Notes under the pieces: generated by a model | Seen by the model: only the letters and a program-made list of their open reading frames with translations | Database searches by the model: none | What the model was told of the DNA's origin: nothing | Shown: in pieces, positions 1-8,163 of the stretch | Layout of the letters: each line of letters begins with the position of its first letter | How positions within the stretch are numbered: position 1 is the stretch's first letter | Program-made: the position numbers and the translations under genes | Origin: Streptomyces hawaiiensis | GTDB lineage: Bacteria > Actinomycetota > Actinomycetes > Streptomycetales > Streptomycetaceae | Reading direction: 5' to 3' | Assembly (NCBI RefSeq): GCF_004803895.1 | Contig: NZ_CP021978.1 | Coordinates: 5,580,001 to 5,644,000, forward strand | Length of the DNA: 64,000 nucleotides

Positions 1-1
1 C

Positions 2-982
2 GACGCGAGCCCCGGCCTCTTCCAGGCCGCCATGGACTACGGCGCCCGCGGCCTGGTCGCCCTGCCCCTCGGCTACGAGGAACTCGCCAGCCGCGTCCAG
101 GCGGTCGCCCAGTGGTCCGCCGGCGTACGACGGCACCTGGGCGCCGGCGGCGACGTGTTCACCGGCGTCGGCGGCACCGTCGTCACGGTCAGCGGCGCCA
201 AGGGCGGAGCCGGAGCCACCCTGACCGCGATCCAGCTGGCCCTGGCCGCCCAGGCCTCCGGCCGCAGCACCGCCCTGGTCGACATGGACCTCCAGACCGG
301 CGACATCGCCTCCTATCTGGACGTCCAGTTCCGCCGCTCCGTCGTCGACCTGGCCGCCATCACCGACATCTCCCCGCGCGTCCTGGCCGACGCCGTCTTC
401 CGCCACGACACCGGCCTCGCCCTGCTGCTCGCCCCCGCCGAAGGGGAACGCGGCGAGGACGTCACCGACCGAGCCGCCCGCCAGATCGTCAGCGCCCTGC
501 GCTCCCGCTACGAGGTCGTCGTCATCGACTGCGGTGCCCAGCTCGGCGGCGCCGGGGCGGCGGCCGTGGAGATGGCCGACCGGGCCCTGCTGATCACCAC
601 GCCGGACGTGGTCGCCGTACGGGGCGCCAAACGGGCCGTGCGGATGTGGGACCGGCTGCAGATCCGCAAGGCCGAGGAGACGACCGTCGTCGTCAACCGG
701 CACTCGCGCGCCACGGAGATCCAGCCGCCCCTGATCCAGAAGATCACCGGCACGGCGGTCGCGGCGACGGTGGTCCCCGCCAACTTCAAGGAACTGCAGA
801 GCGTCGTGGACGCGGGCCGCGTCCACGAACTGGAGAACAAGAGCTCGGTGAAGCAGGCCCTGTGGGGCCTGGCGGGCGAACTGGACCTGATCAAGGTCGC
901 GGACGGCGACCGGAAGGGGGGCCGGGGGTTCCGGGGCGGGGACCGGGGGCCGGTGAGCTTTCGGCGCAGGAGGGAGGGGTGA
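2..982 (+). CDS. tadZ: TadZ/CpaE-like pilus assembly ATPase (5' end outside window)
   Basis: ParA/MinD-superfamily protein of Tad pilus loci, thought to place the pilus machine at a cell site. The frame is open from base 2, and the first 40 residues resemble the end of a receiver-like domain, as in CpaE proteins, so the true start lies upstream. The deviant Walker A (SGAKGGAGATLTA, bases 191-229) keeps the signature lysine but has Ala where ParA has the second Lys, which is normal for TadZ. DMDLQTGD and VVVIDCGAQ follow. The tail is Gly/Arg-rich. The stop overlaps the next start (GTGA). Family assignment is firm; the missing start is a window effect. Confidence 0.85.
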   Translation, partial: DASPGLFQAAMDYGARGLVALPLGYEELASRVQAVAQWSAGVRRHLGAGGDVFTGVGGTVVTVSGAKGGAGATLTAIQLALAAQASGRSTALVDMDLQTGDIASYLDVQFRRSVVDLAAITDISPRVLADAVFRHDTGLALLLAPAEGERGEDVTDRAARQIVSALRSRYEVVVIDCGAQLGGAGAAAVEMADRALLITTPDVVAVRGAKRAVRMWDRLQIRKAEETTVVVNRHSRATEIQPPLIQKITGTAVAATVVPANFKELQSVVDAGRVHELENKSSVKQALWGLAGELDLIKVADGDRKGGRGFRGGDRGPVSFRRRREG

Positions 983-1371
983 GCGTGCCTTTGGAGGAGC
1001 GGGACAAGGGCCAGGTGACCATCGAGTTCCTCGGGATGATGCCGACGATCATCGTGACGCTGATCGCGCTGTGGCAGGTGGTCCTCGTGGGCTACACGTT
1101 CGTCCTCGCGGGGAACGCGGCGGACGAGGCGGTGCGTGAGGGCACGGCGGCGGCACCGGGCGGGCCGCGGGAGGCTGCGTGCGAGGCCGCCGCCCTCAAA
1201 CACCTGTCGGAGGCGTGGCGCTCCGGCGCCGACGTGAGCTGTGGCGGCTCCGGATACGTCACGGCCGCCGTGAGTCTGGACGTCCCGGTCCTCTTCCCGG
1301 GCGTTCTGTCGGTGCCGATCCAGATCCGCGGACACGCCGGAGCGGTGGAGGAGGACAAGGGTGCCCCGTGA
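979..1371 (+). CDS. TadE-like minor pseudopilin 1
   Basis: Small TadE-family protein of 130 residues, assembled with the Tad pilus or modifying it. The hallmark is a short basic/acidic N-terminus, then GQVTIEFLGMMP at the head of a single hydrophobic helix (about residues 12-38), followed by an extracytoplasmic domain with two cysteines (EAACEAA and VSCGGSG) that could form a disulfide. I chose GTG at 979 because it overlaps the tadZ stop; GTG at 985 is also possible. The 3' end overlaps the next gene by 11 bases, which points to one operon. Confidence 0.8.
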   Translation: MSVPLEERDKGQVTIEFLGMMPTIIVTLIALWQVVLVGYTFVLAGNAADEAVREGTAAAPGGPREAACEAAALKHLSEAWRSGADVSCGGSGYVTAAVSLDVPVLFPGVLSVPIQIRGHAGAVEEDKGAP

Positions 1372-1720
1372 CCCCGAGCGCCGCGACCGCGGCCAAGTCG
1401 CCATCGAGTACATCGGTTTCCTGCCGATCCTCCTCCTCGTCGCCCTGGCGGCCGTACAGCTGGGGCTGATCGCGTACACGGCCCAGCAGGCGGGTACGGC
1501 CGCCCGGACGGGGGCGCGCAGCGCGTCGCTGGAGGGGCCGCACGAGGCGGACTGCCGGGCGGCGGTGAGCAGCTGGCTGGCCGACGAGACCAGTTGTCCG
1601 GCGTCGTTCGGCGCCGACGAGGTCACGGTCACGGCCGAGATCACCATCCCGTCGGTCTTCCCGGGCAAGGACAACTTCGGCACGGCCCGCAAGACCGCGA
1701 CGATGCCGCGCGACCACTGA
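1361..1720 (+). CDS. TadE-like minor pseudopilin 2
   Basis: Second TadE-family pseudopilin, 119 residues from GTG. The motif RGQVAIEYIGFLPILLLV (about residues 10-27) matches the pilin-like consensus with Glu before an aromatic residue at the start of the membrane helix. The outer part has a Cys pair (EADCRAA and ETSCPAS) spaced much as in the preceding paralogue, and both share a Val-Pro-Val-Phe-Pro-Gly-like stretch, so they look like a tandem duplication. Overlaps with both flanks support translational coupling in the tad operon. Confidence 0.8.
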   Translation: MPRDPERRDRGQVAIEYIGFLPILLLVALAAVQLGLIAYTAQQAGTAARTGARSASLEGPHEADCRAAVSSWLADETSCPASFGADEVTVTAEITIPSVFPGKDNFGTARKTATMPRDH

Positions 1721-1735
1721 ACGGAGCACGGACTC

Positions 1736-3073
1736 ATGAGCCTGCGAGCACGCATCAACACCCCCGAGGAGAACGGCAACCGGGGCGAGGACGGCCACAT
1801 GGTCGCCTCCTACCGGGCCAAGCTCCTGGAGGAGATCGACCTCGCGGAGATGAGTTCGCTGGCCGCCGCCGAGCGCAGGGCGCGGCTGGAGCGGGTGCTC
1901 GGGCACATCATCAGCCGCGAGGGCCCGGTCCTGTCGACGGTCGAGCGCTCGCAGCTGATCCGCAGGGTGGTCGACGAGGCACTGGGCCTGGGCATCCTGG
2001 AGCCGCTCCTGGAGGACGCCTCCATCACCGAGATCATGGTCAACGGCCCGGACGCGATCTTCGTGGAGCGCGGCGGCCGGGTCGAGCAACTGCCCCTGCG
2101 CTTCGCCTCGAACGACCAGCTGATGCAGACCATCGAGCGGATCGTCTCCACCGTCAACCGCCGCGTGGACGAGTCGAACCCCATGGTCGACGCCCGCCTC
2201 CCCTCCGGCGAGCGCGTCAACGTCATCATCCCGCCGCTGTCCCTGACCGGCGCCACCCTCACCATCCGCCGCTTCCCGCGCTCCTTCACGCTCCAGGAGC
2301 TGATCGGCCTCGGCTCGCTCGACGAGCACATGCTGTACCTGCTGGCGGGCCTCGTGCAGGCGAAGTTCAACATCATCGTCTCGGGTGCGACGGGCACCGG
2401 AAAGACGACCCTGCTGAACGCCCTGTCGGGACTCATCCCCCAGGGCGAACGCATCATCACCATCGAGGACTCCGCCGAACTCCAGCTCCAGCAGCCCCAC
2501 GTGATCCGCCTGGAGTCGCGGCCCCCGAACGTCGAGGGCAAGGGGCAGATCTCGATCCGCGACCTCGTCCGCAACTCCCTGCGCATGCGCCCCGACCGGA
2601 TCGTCGTCGGTGAGGTCCGCGGCGGCGAGTCCCTCGACATGCTCCAGGCGATGTCGACCGGCCACGACGGCTCACTGGCCACCGTCCACGCCAACAGCGC
2701 CGAGGACGCGCTGATGCGACTGCAGACCCTGGCGTCCATGTCGGACGTGGAGATCCCCTTCGTGGCGCTGCACGACCAGATCAACAGCGCGGTCGACGTC
2801 ATCGTGCAGCTGACGAGGTTCGCGGACGGCGCCCGCCGCATCACCGAGATCGCCCTGATGGACAGCCACGGAAGCGACCCCTACCGCCTGGTCACCGTCG
2901 CCCGCTTCAATGCCCGGCCGATGACCTCCGACGGCCGTATCCACGGCGCCTTCGAGTACCACCCCCTCCCACGCCGCACCGCCGACCGCCTCTACATGGC
3001 GAGCCAGCCCCTCCCGCAGGCCTTCGGCATCGCCCGGTCCGCGGACCAGCTAGCCACCCGAGAAGCCAGGTAG
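1736..3073 (+). CDS. tadA: TadA/CpaF secretion ATPase
   Basis: Hexameric secretion ATPase of the VirB11/PulE superfamily that powers assembly of the Tad pilus at the inner face of the membrane. The protein is 445 residues, usual for CpaF. The N-terminal domain (about 30-190) includes SITEIMVNGPDAIFVERGG; Walker A is GATGTGKTT at residues 217-225 (Lys223); then IEDSAELQL, the Arg-rich RNSLRMRPDRIVVGEVRGGE (Walker B and Asp box), and the His-box stretch STGHDGSLATVHANS. It starts at ATG 1736, 15 bases after the pseudopilin, and is followed by tadB 9 bases on. All motifs are intact. Confidence 0.95.
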   Translation: MSLRARINTPEENGNRGEDGHMVASYRAKLLEEIDLAEMSSLAAAERRARLERVLGHIISREGPVLSTVERSQLIRRVVDEALGLGILEPLLEDASITEIMVNGPDAIFVERGGRVEQLPLRFASNDQLMQTIERIVSTVNRRVDESNPMVDARLPSGERVNVIIPPLSLTGATLTIRRFPRSFTLQELIGLGSLDEHMLYLLAGLVQAKFNIIVSGATGTGKTTLLNALSGLIPQGERIITIEDSAELQLQQPHVIRLESRPPNVEGKGQISIRDLVRNSLRMRPDRIVVGEVRGGESLDMLQAMSTGHDGSLATVHANSAEDALMRLQTLASMSDVEIPFVALHDQINSAVDVIVQLTRFADGARRITEIALMDSHGSDPYRLVTVARFNARPMTSDGRIHGAFEYHPLPRRTADRLYMASQPLPQAFGIARSADQLATREAR

Positions 3074-3082
3074 GACCGACCG

Positions 3083-4027
3083 ATGGAACTGCAACAGCTC
3101 ATCACGCTCACCACCGGCATCACCCTGCTGACCTGCGTCCTCGCGGTCCTCGGCCTGCACTCCTACGCCACGGGCAAGGCACAGCGGCAGGCACTGGTCG
3201 ACCGCCTGTCCGCCACCGGCCGGATCCCGGCGGGTGGCCGGCGCCGCAACTTCCGCGGGATCGACCGCCGTCTGCGGCGCACCAGGCTCGGCAAGAAGCT
3301 GGAACTGCGCCTGGCGGCGACCGGCCTGGACATCACGCCCGGCGAGTTCTTCGTCTACATGCTCGCCACGGTCGCCGGTCTCTGGCTGATCGGCCAGGCG
3401 GCCCTGGCCCCGTTCTTCGGGCCGCTGGCGGGCCTGCTCGGCATCGGGGTCGCCGTCCAGTTCCTCAACTGGCAACGTCAGAAGCGCATCGAGAAGTTCA
3501 TCAACCAGCTCCCCGAAATGGCCCGCATCCTCGCCAACGCCACCCAGGCGGGCCTCGCCCTGCGTACGGCGATCGGCATGGCCGCCGAGGAGATGGAGGC
3601 CCCGGCGGGCGAGGAACTCGGCAAGGTCTCCAACCAGCTGGCGGTCGGCGCGTCCATGGACGACGCCCTCGGCGAACTCGCCGACCGCCTCCCCTCCCGC
3701 GAACTGGTCGTCCTCGTCACCACCCTCGTCCTGTCGAACCGGGCCGGCGGTCAAGTGGTGGGCGCCCTGCGCAACCTGACGGAGACGCTGGAGGAACGCA
3801 AGGAGACCCGGCGCGAGGTCCGCACCCAGCTCTCCCAGGTCACCATGACGTCGTACGCCGTCCCGGTCCTGGGCGTCGGCTCGCTCTTCCTCATGAACGG
3901 GGTGAAGGACGGCGCCCTGGACCGCATGACCGGCTCCCCCTTCGGCCAGGGGGCGGTCATCATCGCCTTCTCGCTCTACGCCGTCGGCTTCGTCCTCATC
4001 CGCCGCCTGTCCCGCATCGACGTCTGA
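3083..4027 (+). CDS. tadB: TadB-like membrane platform protein
   Basis: Type II secretion system F domain protein forming half of the inner-membrane platform of the Tad pilus. It has 314 residues, with hydrophobic segments near residues 5-25, 90-130 and two at the C-terminus (about 255-310). The cytoplasmic GspF domain (about 145-255) shows the typical LPEMARILANATQAGLALRTAI and GELADRLPSRELVVLVTTL patterns. It follows tadA by 9 bases. The pairing with a second F-domain gene directly downstream is the standard TadB-TadC arrangement. Confidence 0.88.
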   Translation: MELQQLITLTTGITLLTCVLAVLGLHSYATGKAQRQALVDRLSATGRIPAGGRRRNFRGIDRRLRRTRLGKKLELRLAATGLDITPGEFFVYMLATVAGLWLIGQAALAPFFGPLAGLLGIGVAVQFLNWQRQKRIEKFINQLPEMARILANATQAGLALRTAIGMAAEEMEAPAGEELGKVSNQLAVGASMDDALGELADRLPSRELVVLVTTLVLSNRAGGQVVGALRNLTETLEERKETRREVRTQLSQVTMTSYAVPVLGVGSLFLMNGVKDGALDRMTGSPFGQGAVIIAFSLYAVGFVLIRRLSRIDV

Positions 4028-4043
4028 GAGCCCGGAGGCAACC

Positions 4044-4931
4044 ATGGGACTGCTCCTCGCCCTGCTGATGGGCCTCGGTGTCTGGGGCGTCTTCGCCGGC
4101 ATCCGCATGTACCGGGCGGAGGCGAAACTGCCCGGCGACCTCGCCCTGGCCCTGGAGGTCGGCTCCACCCGCACCGGCGCGGTCGACTCGCTCATCGACC
4201 GCATGGGCATGCGCTACGCGCCCGCGGTGCTGCGGCTGATGGGCCCCAAGCAGGTGGCGAAGTACCGCCGCAAGATCGACCTCGCGGGCAACCCCGGCGG
4301 CCTGACGATCGACAGATACGCGGCGCGGCGGGCGGTCTACGGCTTCCTGGGGGTCGTGGGCTTCCTGGTCTTCCTCATGCGGGGCCAACTGCTGGTCGCC
4401 CTGCTCCTGCTGGCCTTCGGGGCGTTCTGGACGGAGGTCGGCATCTGGTCGGCGATCCGCATCCGCAGGGACGTCATCGAACGGACCCTTCCGGACTTCC
4501 TGGACGTCCTGGCGGTCGTGGTGAGCGCCGGCCTCGGATTCCGCCAGGCGCTCGACCGGGTCGCGTCCCGGTACGAGGGCCCCTGGGCCGACGAACTGCG
4601 CATCACCCTGCGCCAGATGGACCTCGGCATGAGCCGCCGCCAGGCCTTCGCGGAACTGCGCCGCCGCAACGACTCCGAGCAGGTGGCCATGTTCGTGACG
4701 GCGCTCCAGCAGGGCGAGGAACTGGGTGCGCCGATCGTCGACACGCTGGTGTCCCTCGCCAAGGACATGCGCCGTACGGACGCGCAGAACGCCCGCCGCA
4801 AGGCGGCCCGGGCCGTCCCCAAGGCCACGATGATGATCACTACCTTCATGGTCCCGGCCACGATGCTGCTGCTCGGCGCGGGCCTGATCCTCGGCTCGGG
4901 CACGGACTTCGGCTCGGTGACGGGGAAGTAG
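4044..4931 (+). CDS. tadC: TadC-like membrane platform protein
   Basis: Second GspF-domain platform protein (295 residues), partner of TadB. Membrane segments lie at the N-terminus (residues 2-22), around 105-130 and at the C-terminus (about 262-285). The cytoplasmic F domain includes LPDFLDVLAVVVSAGLGFRQALDRVA and a long helical stretch ending RRTDAQNARRKAARAVPKATMM, all typical of TadC. It starts at ATG 4044 after a GGAGGCAACC ribosome site and ends only 4 bases before the histidine kinase, so the sensor is probably co-transcribed with the pilus genes. Confidence 0.88.
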   Translation: MGLLLALLMGLGVWGVFAGIRMYRAEAKLPGDLALALEVGSTRTGAVDSLIDRMGMRYAPAVLRLMGPKQVAKYRRKIDLAGNPGGLTIDRYAARRAVYGFLGVVGFLVFLMRGQLLVALLLLAFGAFWTEVGIWSAIRIRRDVIERTLPDFLDVLAVVVSAGLGFRQALDRVASRYEGPWADELRITLRQMDLGMSRRQAFAELRRRNDSEQVAMFVTALQQGEELGAPIVDTLVSLAKDMRRTDAQNARRKAARAVPKATMMITTFMVPATMLLLGAGLILGSGTDFGSVTGK

Positions 4932-4935
4932 GGGA

Positions 4936-6789
4936 GTGGGCGACGGTATGTCGATGACAGGGGAGCGGACGGGGCTGCTGGCGCGTCGCCGCCGCCGGGC
5001 CGAGCAGACACCGGAGATCACGACGCCTCCGGCGGGCACGGTGCTGCCGGCTCATGTCCGCACGGGTGCGCCGGACGTACCGGTGACGTCCGTGACGCCC
5101 GCGCTGCCGCCGGGGTGGGAGGCGGCGGTGAGGGGCGAGCCGACGCTGCGAATCAAGGGGGGCGGGCGGCGGAAGGGGGCGGTGCCCCGGGTGACCGGGA
5201 TGGATGCGCCTGCGCCGGGGCCGATGCCGGCAGAGGCGGTGCCCCAGGGGGCCGGGGTGGATGCGCCTGCGTCGGGACCGATGCCCCGGGTGACCGGGGC
5301 GGATGCGCCTGCGTCGGGACCGATGCCCCGGGTGACCGGGGCGGATGCGCCTGCGCCAGGGCCGGGGCCGACAGCCGCGGGCAGCGACCCGGCACGGCAT
5401 GCGGCACGCGGTCCGCAAGCACAGGTGAACGGCCGGTCGGCCGCCGATGGTGCCGCGCCCCCACAAGGACCACCCGCACCCGGCGACCACATCCGCACGG
5501 GCGGCCCGGCCGGGAACCCGGTCCCGGCCGAAGGCCGGGCGAACGGCACGCCCGCCAACCCCGCGATCGACATCCAGGTCAACGCCCTCCAGGCCATGTG
5601 CCGCCAGGTGTTCGGCTTCCGCCTGGCCATGATCGCCCTGGCCACCCCCACCGCCCTCGTCAACGCGAACGACGGGCTCCCCACCCGCCTCGTCGGCGCG
5701 GCCGTGGTCGTCACGTTCATGACCTCCTACGTCCTGTTCAGAGACTGGGAACGCTTCGGCCCTCTCCTCCTGCGCCACCCCTCCCTCCTCGCCGCGGACA
5801 CCCTCTTCGGCGCCCTGCTCCTCATCGCGGCCGGCCCCGACAGCACCCTCGCCTACGTCAGCGTCTGCACCCCCCTCCTGGCAGGCCTGGTCTACGGCTG
5901 GCGCGGCGCAGCGGTCTTCGCCTCGCTCCAGGCCCTTCTCCTGCTCCTCATCCACGCGGCACAGGAGAACCCGGCCCCCGGCATCACCGAGTCCGCCCTC
6001 CTGCCCGGCCTCTGCGTCATCGCCGGAGCCGTCGGCTCCAGCCTCCGCAACCTCATGCTCCGCTTCGGCGCTGCCACCCAGGCCCTCACGACCGTGCAGG
6101 CCCGTCTCGCCGTGACGGAGGCGGTCAGTGCCGAACGCGCTCGCCTGGCCCGCGAGATGCACGACTCGGTCGCCAAGACCCTGCACGGAGTGGCCCTGGC
6201 CGCCGACGGCCTCACCGGCTCGGCCGGCGCCGACCGCATGGACCCGGCCCTGATCAGACAACAGGCGGAACTGGTCGCCCGTTCGGCCCGCCGAGCCGCC
6301 GCCGAATCCCGCGAGCTCCTGGCCGACCTGCGCCGCGAATCGGACCCCGCCCAGGCCACGGACGTGCTGGTCGAACTCGCCGCCCGCACCCGTGACTTCA
6401 GCGCCCGCACCGGCCTCCCGGCGGTCTACCGCCCCACCGGCGCCCACGCCGTGCCCCCGGTCCCACCGGCGGTGGCCCGCCAGCTCCTCACCATCGCCTC
6501 GGAAGCCATGGAGAACGCCCACCGCCACGCACACCCCACCCGCGTCGACGTCAGCGCGGGGGTCCACGGCGACCTGCTCCGCATCAGCGTCTACGACGAC
6601 GGACGCGGCCTCCCACCCGGCACCACCCTCGAACAACTCCGACGCGCGGGCCACTTCGGTCTGGTCGGCATGGTGGAACGCGCGGCCTCCGTCGGCGCCC
6701 GCATCCGTATAGGCCGCGGCGGGCATCCCCAGGGCACGGAGGTCCGCCTGGAACTCCCCCTGGCCGCCCTGACCACCCCCACCGCATGA
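4936..6789 (+). CDS. DesK/NarL-type sensor histidine kinase with repeat-bearing N-terminus
   Basis: Membrane histidine kinase of 617 residues. Order: a disordered Pro/Ala/Gly-rich N-terminal segment (about 1-200) with a 14-residue repeat present four times; membrane helices (about 215-345); a HisKA_3 dimerisation box with the phospho-acceptor His409 (LAREMHDSVAKTLHG); and an HATPase domain with the N box (ENAHRHAHP) and VYDDGRGLPPG. GTG 4936 is 4 bases after tadC; ATG 4948 in the same frame is an alternative. The response regulator follows with an ATGA overlap or a short gap. It probably controls pilus genes, judged by position only; the signal is unknown. Confidence 0.9.
   Translation: MGDGMSMTGERTGLLARRRRRAEQTPEITTPPAGTVLPAHVRTGAPDVPVTSVTPALPPGWEAAVRGEPTLRIKGGGRRKGAVPRVTGMDAPAPGPMPAEAVPQGAGVDAPASGPMPRVTGADAPASGPMPRVTGADAPAPGPGPTAAGSDPARHAARGPQAQVNGRSAADGAAPPQGPPAPGDHIRTGGPAGNPVPAEGRANGTPANPAIDIQVNALQAMCRQVFGFRLAMIALATPTALVNANDGLPTRLVGAAVVVTFMTSYVLFRDWERFGPLLLRHPSLLAADTLFGALLLIAAGPDSTLAYVSVCTPLLAGLVYGWRGAAVFASLQALLLLLIHAAQENPAPGITESALLPGLCVIAGAVGSSLRNLMLRFGAATQALTTVQARLAVTEAVSAERARLAREMHDSVAKTLHGVALAADGLTGSAGADRMDPALIRQQAELVARSARRAAAESRELLADLRRESDPAQATDVLVELAARTRDFSARTGLPAVYRPTGAHAVPPVPPAVARQLLTIASEAMENAHRHAHPTRVDVSAGVHGDLLRISVYDDGRGLPPGTTLEQLRRAGHFGLVGMVERAASVGARIRIGRGGHPQGTEVRLELPLAALTTPTA
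5182..5364 (+). repeat. Four in-frame 42-bp repeats in the histidine kinase gene
   Basis: Units at 5182-5223, 5239-5280, 5281-5322 and 5323-5364, with one 15-bp insertion (5224-5238) between units 1 and 2. Each encodes a 14-residue block close to MPRVTGADAPASGP. The last two units differ at only a few bases, so the array is young or being homogenised, and copy number is likely to vary among strains. The unit is a multiple of three, so gain or loss keeps the frame. Confidence 0.9.
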
Positions 6790-6815
6790 CCCCACGACCC
6801 GAGAGGAGGCCCCGG

Positions 6816-7784
6816 ATGCCGGACCAGACGCCCCACCCCACCGGCGCCCCGCAGCCGCCACCGCACCACCCGTTCGCCGACCTTCCGCTCCCGAGGCCGG
6901 CACAACCGGCCCGCCGCCTCCGGGTCGTCGTGGCGGACGACAACCCCGTGGTCCGCGCCGGCCTCACCGCCCTGCTCTCCGGCCGCGCGGACATCGAGGT
7001 GGTGGCGGAGGCCGCCGACGGCCGCCAGGCCTACGAGGCCGCCCACCGGCACCGCCCGGACGTCGTCCTCCTCGACGTCCGCATGCCCGGCGTGGACGGC
7101 ATCTCGGCCCTCCCGTACCTGGTGGGGATCGCCCCGGTGGTGATGCTGACCTACAGCAGGGAGTCGGAGATCGTCCAGGAGGCCCTGCGCCGGGGAGCGG
7201 GCGGCTACCTGGTCCACGGCGAGTTCACGGCCGACCAGCTGGTCGACGCCGTACGGGGCATCAAGGAGGGCCGGGCCCACTTCACCCCCACAGCGGCGGG
7301 CGCCCTGCTGGCGCAACTCCGCCAAGGCCCGGGCCCGGCGTCGCCCCTGCCGGACGGCCTGGGCCGGTCATCGAGTGCGACTGCATACGGAATTTCTGCC
7401 TCCGCGCAACCGTATAAGCAACCTCAACAGCCCACCTCATCAGCGAGTTTCGGTCCACCCTTCACCCCGACCCCGCCCATTCCTTCAGGAAACCTTTCGC
7501 AAATGCAACCGCATGTGGGACAGTCTTCGTCTGAGTGGACGAGTGGCCGTCCGGCCGCTCCCGACAGGTCGCGGTTCCAACTGAGCACGAGGGAGGCGGA
7601 GATCATGGACCTCATCGCGTCCGGCATGAACAACCAGCAGATCGCCGCCACGTGCTTCATCAGCGAGAAGACCGTCAAGAACCACATCAACCGCATCTTC
7701 GCCAAGCTCCACAGCACCAGTCGCTCCGAGGCCGCCGCGAAGTGGATCGGCACGGCGCCGGACGCACACCGGGGACTGGGGTGA
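6816..7784 (+). CDS. LuxR/NarL-family response regulator with long linker
   Basis: DNA-binding response regulator, partner of the upstream kinase. Counting from ATG 6816 (322 residues): receiver domain about 30-150 with acidic DDN and phospho-acceptor Asp87 (VVLLDVRMPG), and a C-terminal LuxR helix-turn-helix about 250-312 (STREAEIMDLIASGMNNQQ, then SEKTVKNHINRIFAKL). The two are joined by an unusually long Ser/Pro/Gln-rich linker of about 90 residues whose DNA is less GC-rich than the flanks. I chose 6816 because GAGAGGAGG sits 7 bases upstream; ATG 6786, overlapping the kinase stop, would add 10 residues. Confidence 0.88.
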   Translation: MPDQTPHPTGAPQPPPHHPFADLPLPRPAQPARRLRVVVADDNPVVRAGLTALLSGRADIEVVAEAADGRQAYEAAHRHRPDVVLLDVRMPGVDGISALPYLVGIAPVVMLTYSRESEIVQEALRRGAGGYLVHGEFTADQLVDAVRGIKEGRAHFTPTAAGALLAQLRQGPGPASPLPDGLGRSSSATAYGISASAQPYKQPQQPTSSASFGPPFTPTPPIPSGNLSQMQPHVGQSSSEWTSGRPAAPDRSRFQLSTREAEIMDLIASGMNNQQIAATCFISEKTVKNHINRIFAKLHSTSRSEAAAKWIGTAPDAHRGLG

Positions 7785-7929
7785 CCTTCGGTGACGCGAT
7801 GGGGGAACAGCCGGTCGGGCCCGAGCGATTGGGCCCGGAATTGGGCCCTGGGGCCCTCTGGCGGGGAGCTTGTCCGGTCGTACGTTCCTCGTGTCGAAAG
7901 CGACACAGCCGAACCCGGAGGGGAACACC
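7785..7929 (+). promoter_or_regulatory. Intergenic region ahead of the Flp pilin block
   Basis: 145-base gap separating the machine and two-component genes from the pilin block. It holds three close copies of TTGGGCCC or GGGCCC (about 7830-7855) and a small perfect hairpin GTGTCG-AAAG-CGACAC (7891-7906), followed by a strong GGAGGGG ribosome site before the pilin ATG. A separate pilin promoter here is an inference; I could not pick a convincing -35/-10 pair. Confidence 0.4.
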
Positions 7930-8163
7930 ATGAGCGACCTGATGCTGAAGACCGCCGTCGCGACCAAGGTCCGCGTGAACGGCTGGAAGAACACGACGGC
8001 CGCGGCGATGCAGCGCCGCGCCGGCGACCGGGGGCAAACGGCTGTCGAGTACCTGGGCATCATCGCGGTGGTGGTGGCGATCGTGCTGGCGATTACGGGT
8101 ACCAGCCTCGGCCAGACGATTCTCGGGAAGATCCAGGCGCAGATCGCCAAGGTCGCTCCTTGA
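7930..8163 (+). CDS. flp: Flp-type major pilin
   Basis: Short pilin of 77 residues. A basic leader of 35 residues ends in Gly35, giving a predicted prepilin peptidase site G|QTAVEYLG with the required Glu at +5 (Glu40) and Tyr at +6. A single hydrophobic helix follows (about 42-60) and a short tail. The mature protein would be 42 residues, typical of Flp. The start is ATG 7930 behind GGAGGGG. No prepilin peptidase (TadV) gene is visible here, so it must be upstream of the window or elsewhere. The gene overlaps the next one by TTGA. Confidence 0.88.
   Translation: MSDLMLKTAVATKVRVNGWKNTTAAAMQRRAGDRGQTAVEYLGIIAVVVAIVLAITGTSLGQTILGKIQAQIAKVAP

Noticed and set aside
508..1800. Long open frames opposite the tad genes and elsewhere (for example 1259-2665 minus, 4846-6903 minus, 10828-13452 minus)
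   Set aside because: They are by-products of G/C third-position bias in the real genes: no families, low-complexity Arg/Pro/Gly/His composition, and full overlap with well-supported genes.
5182..5364. CRISPR-like array in the kinase gene
   Set aside because: Units are contiguous, in frame and without unique spacers, so this is a coding tandem repeat.
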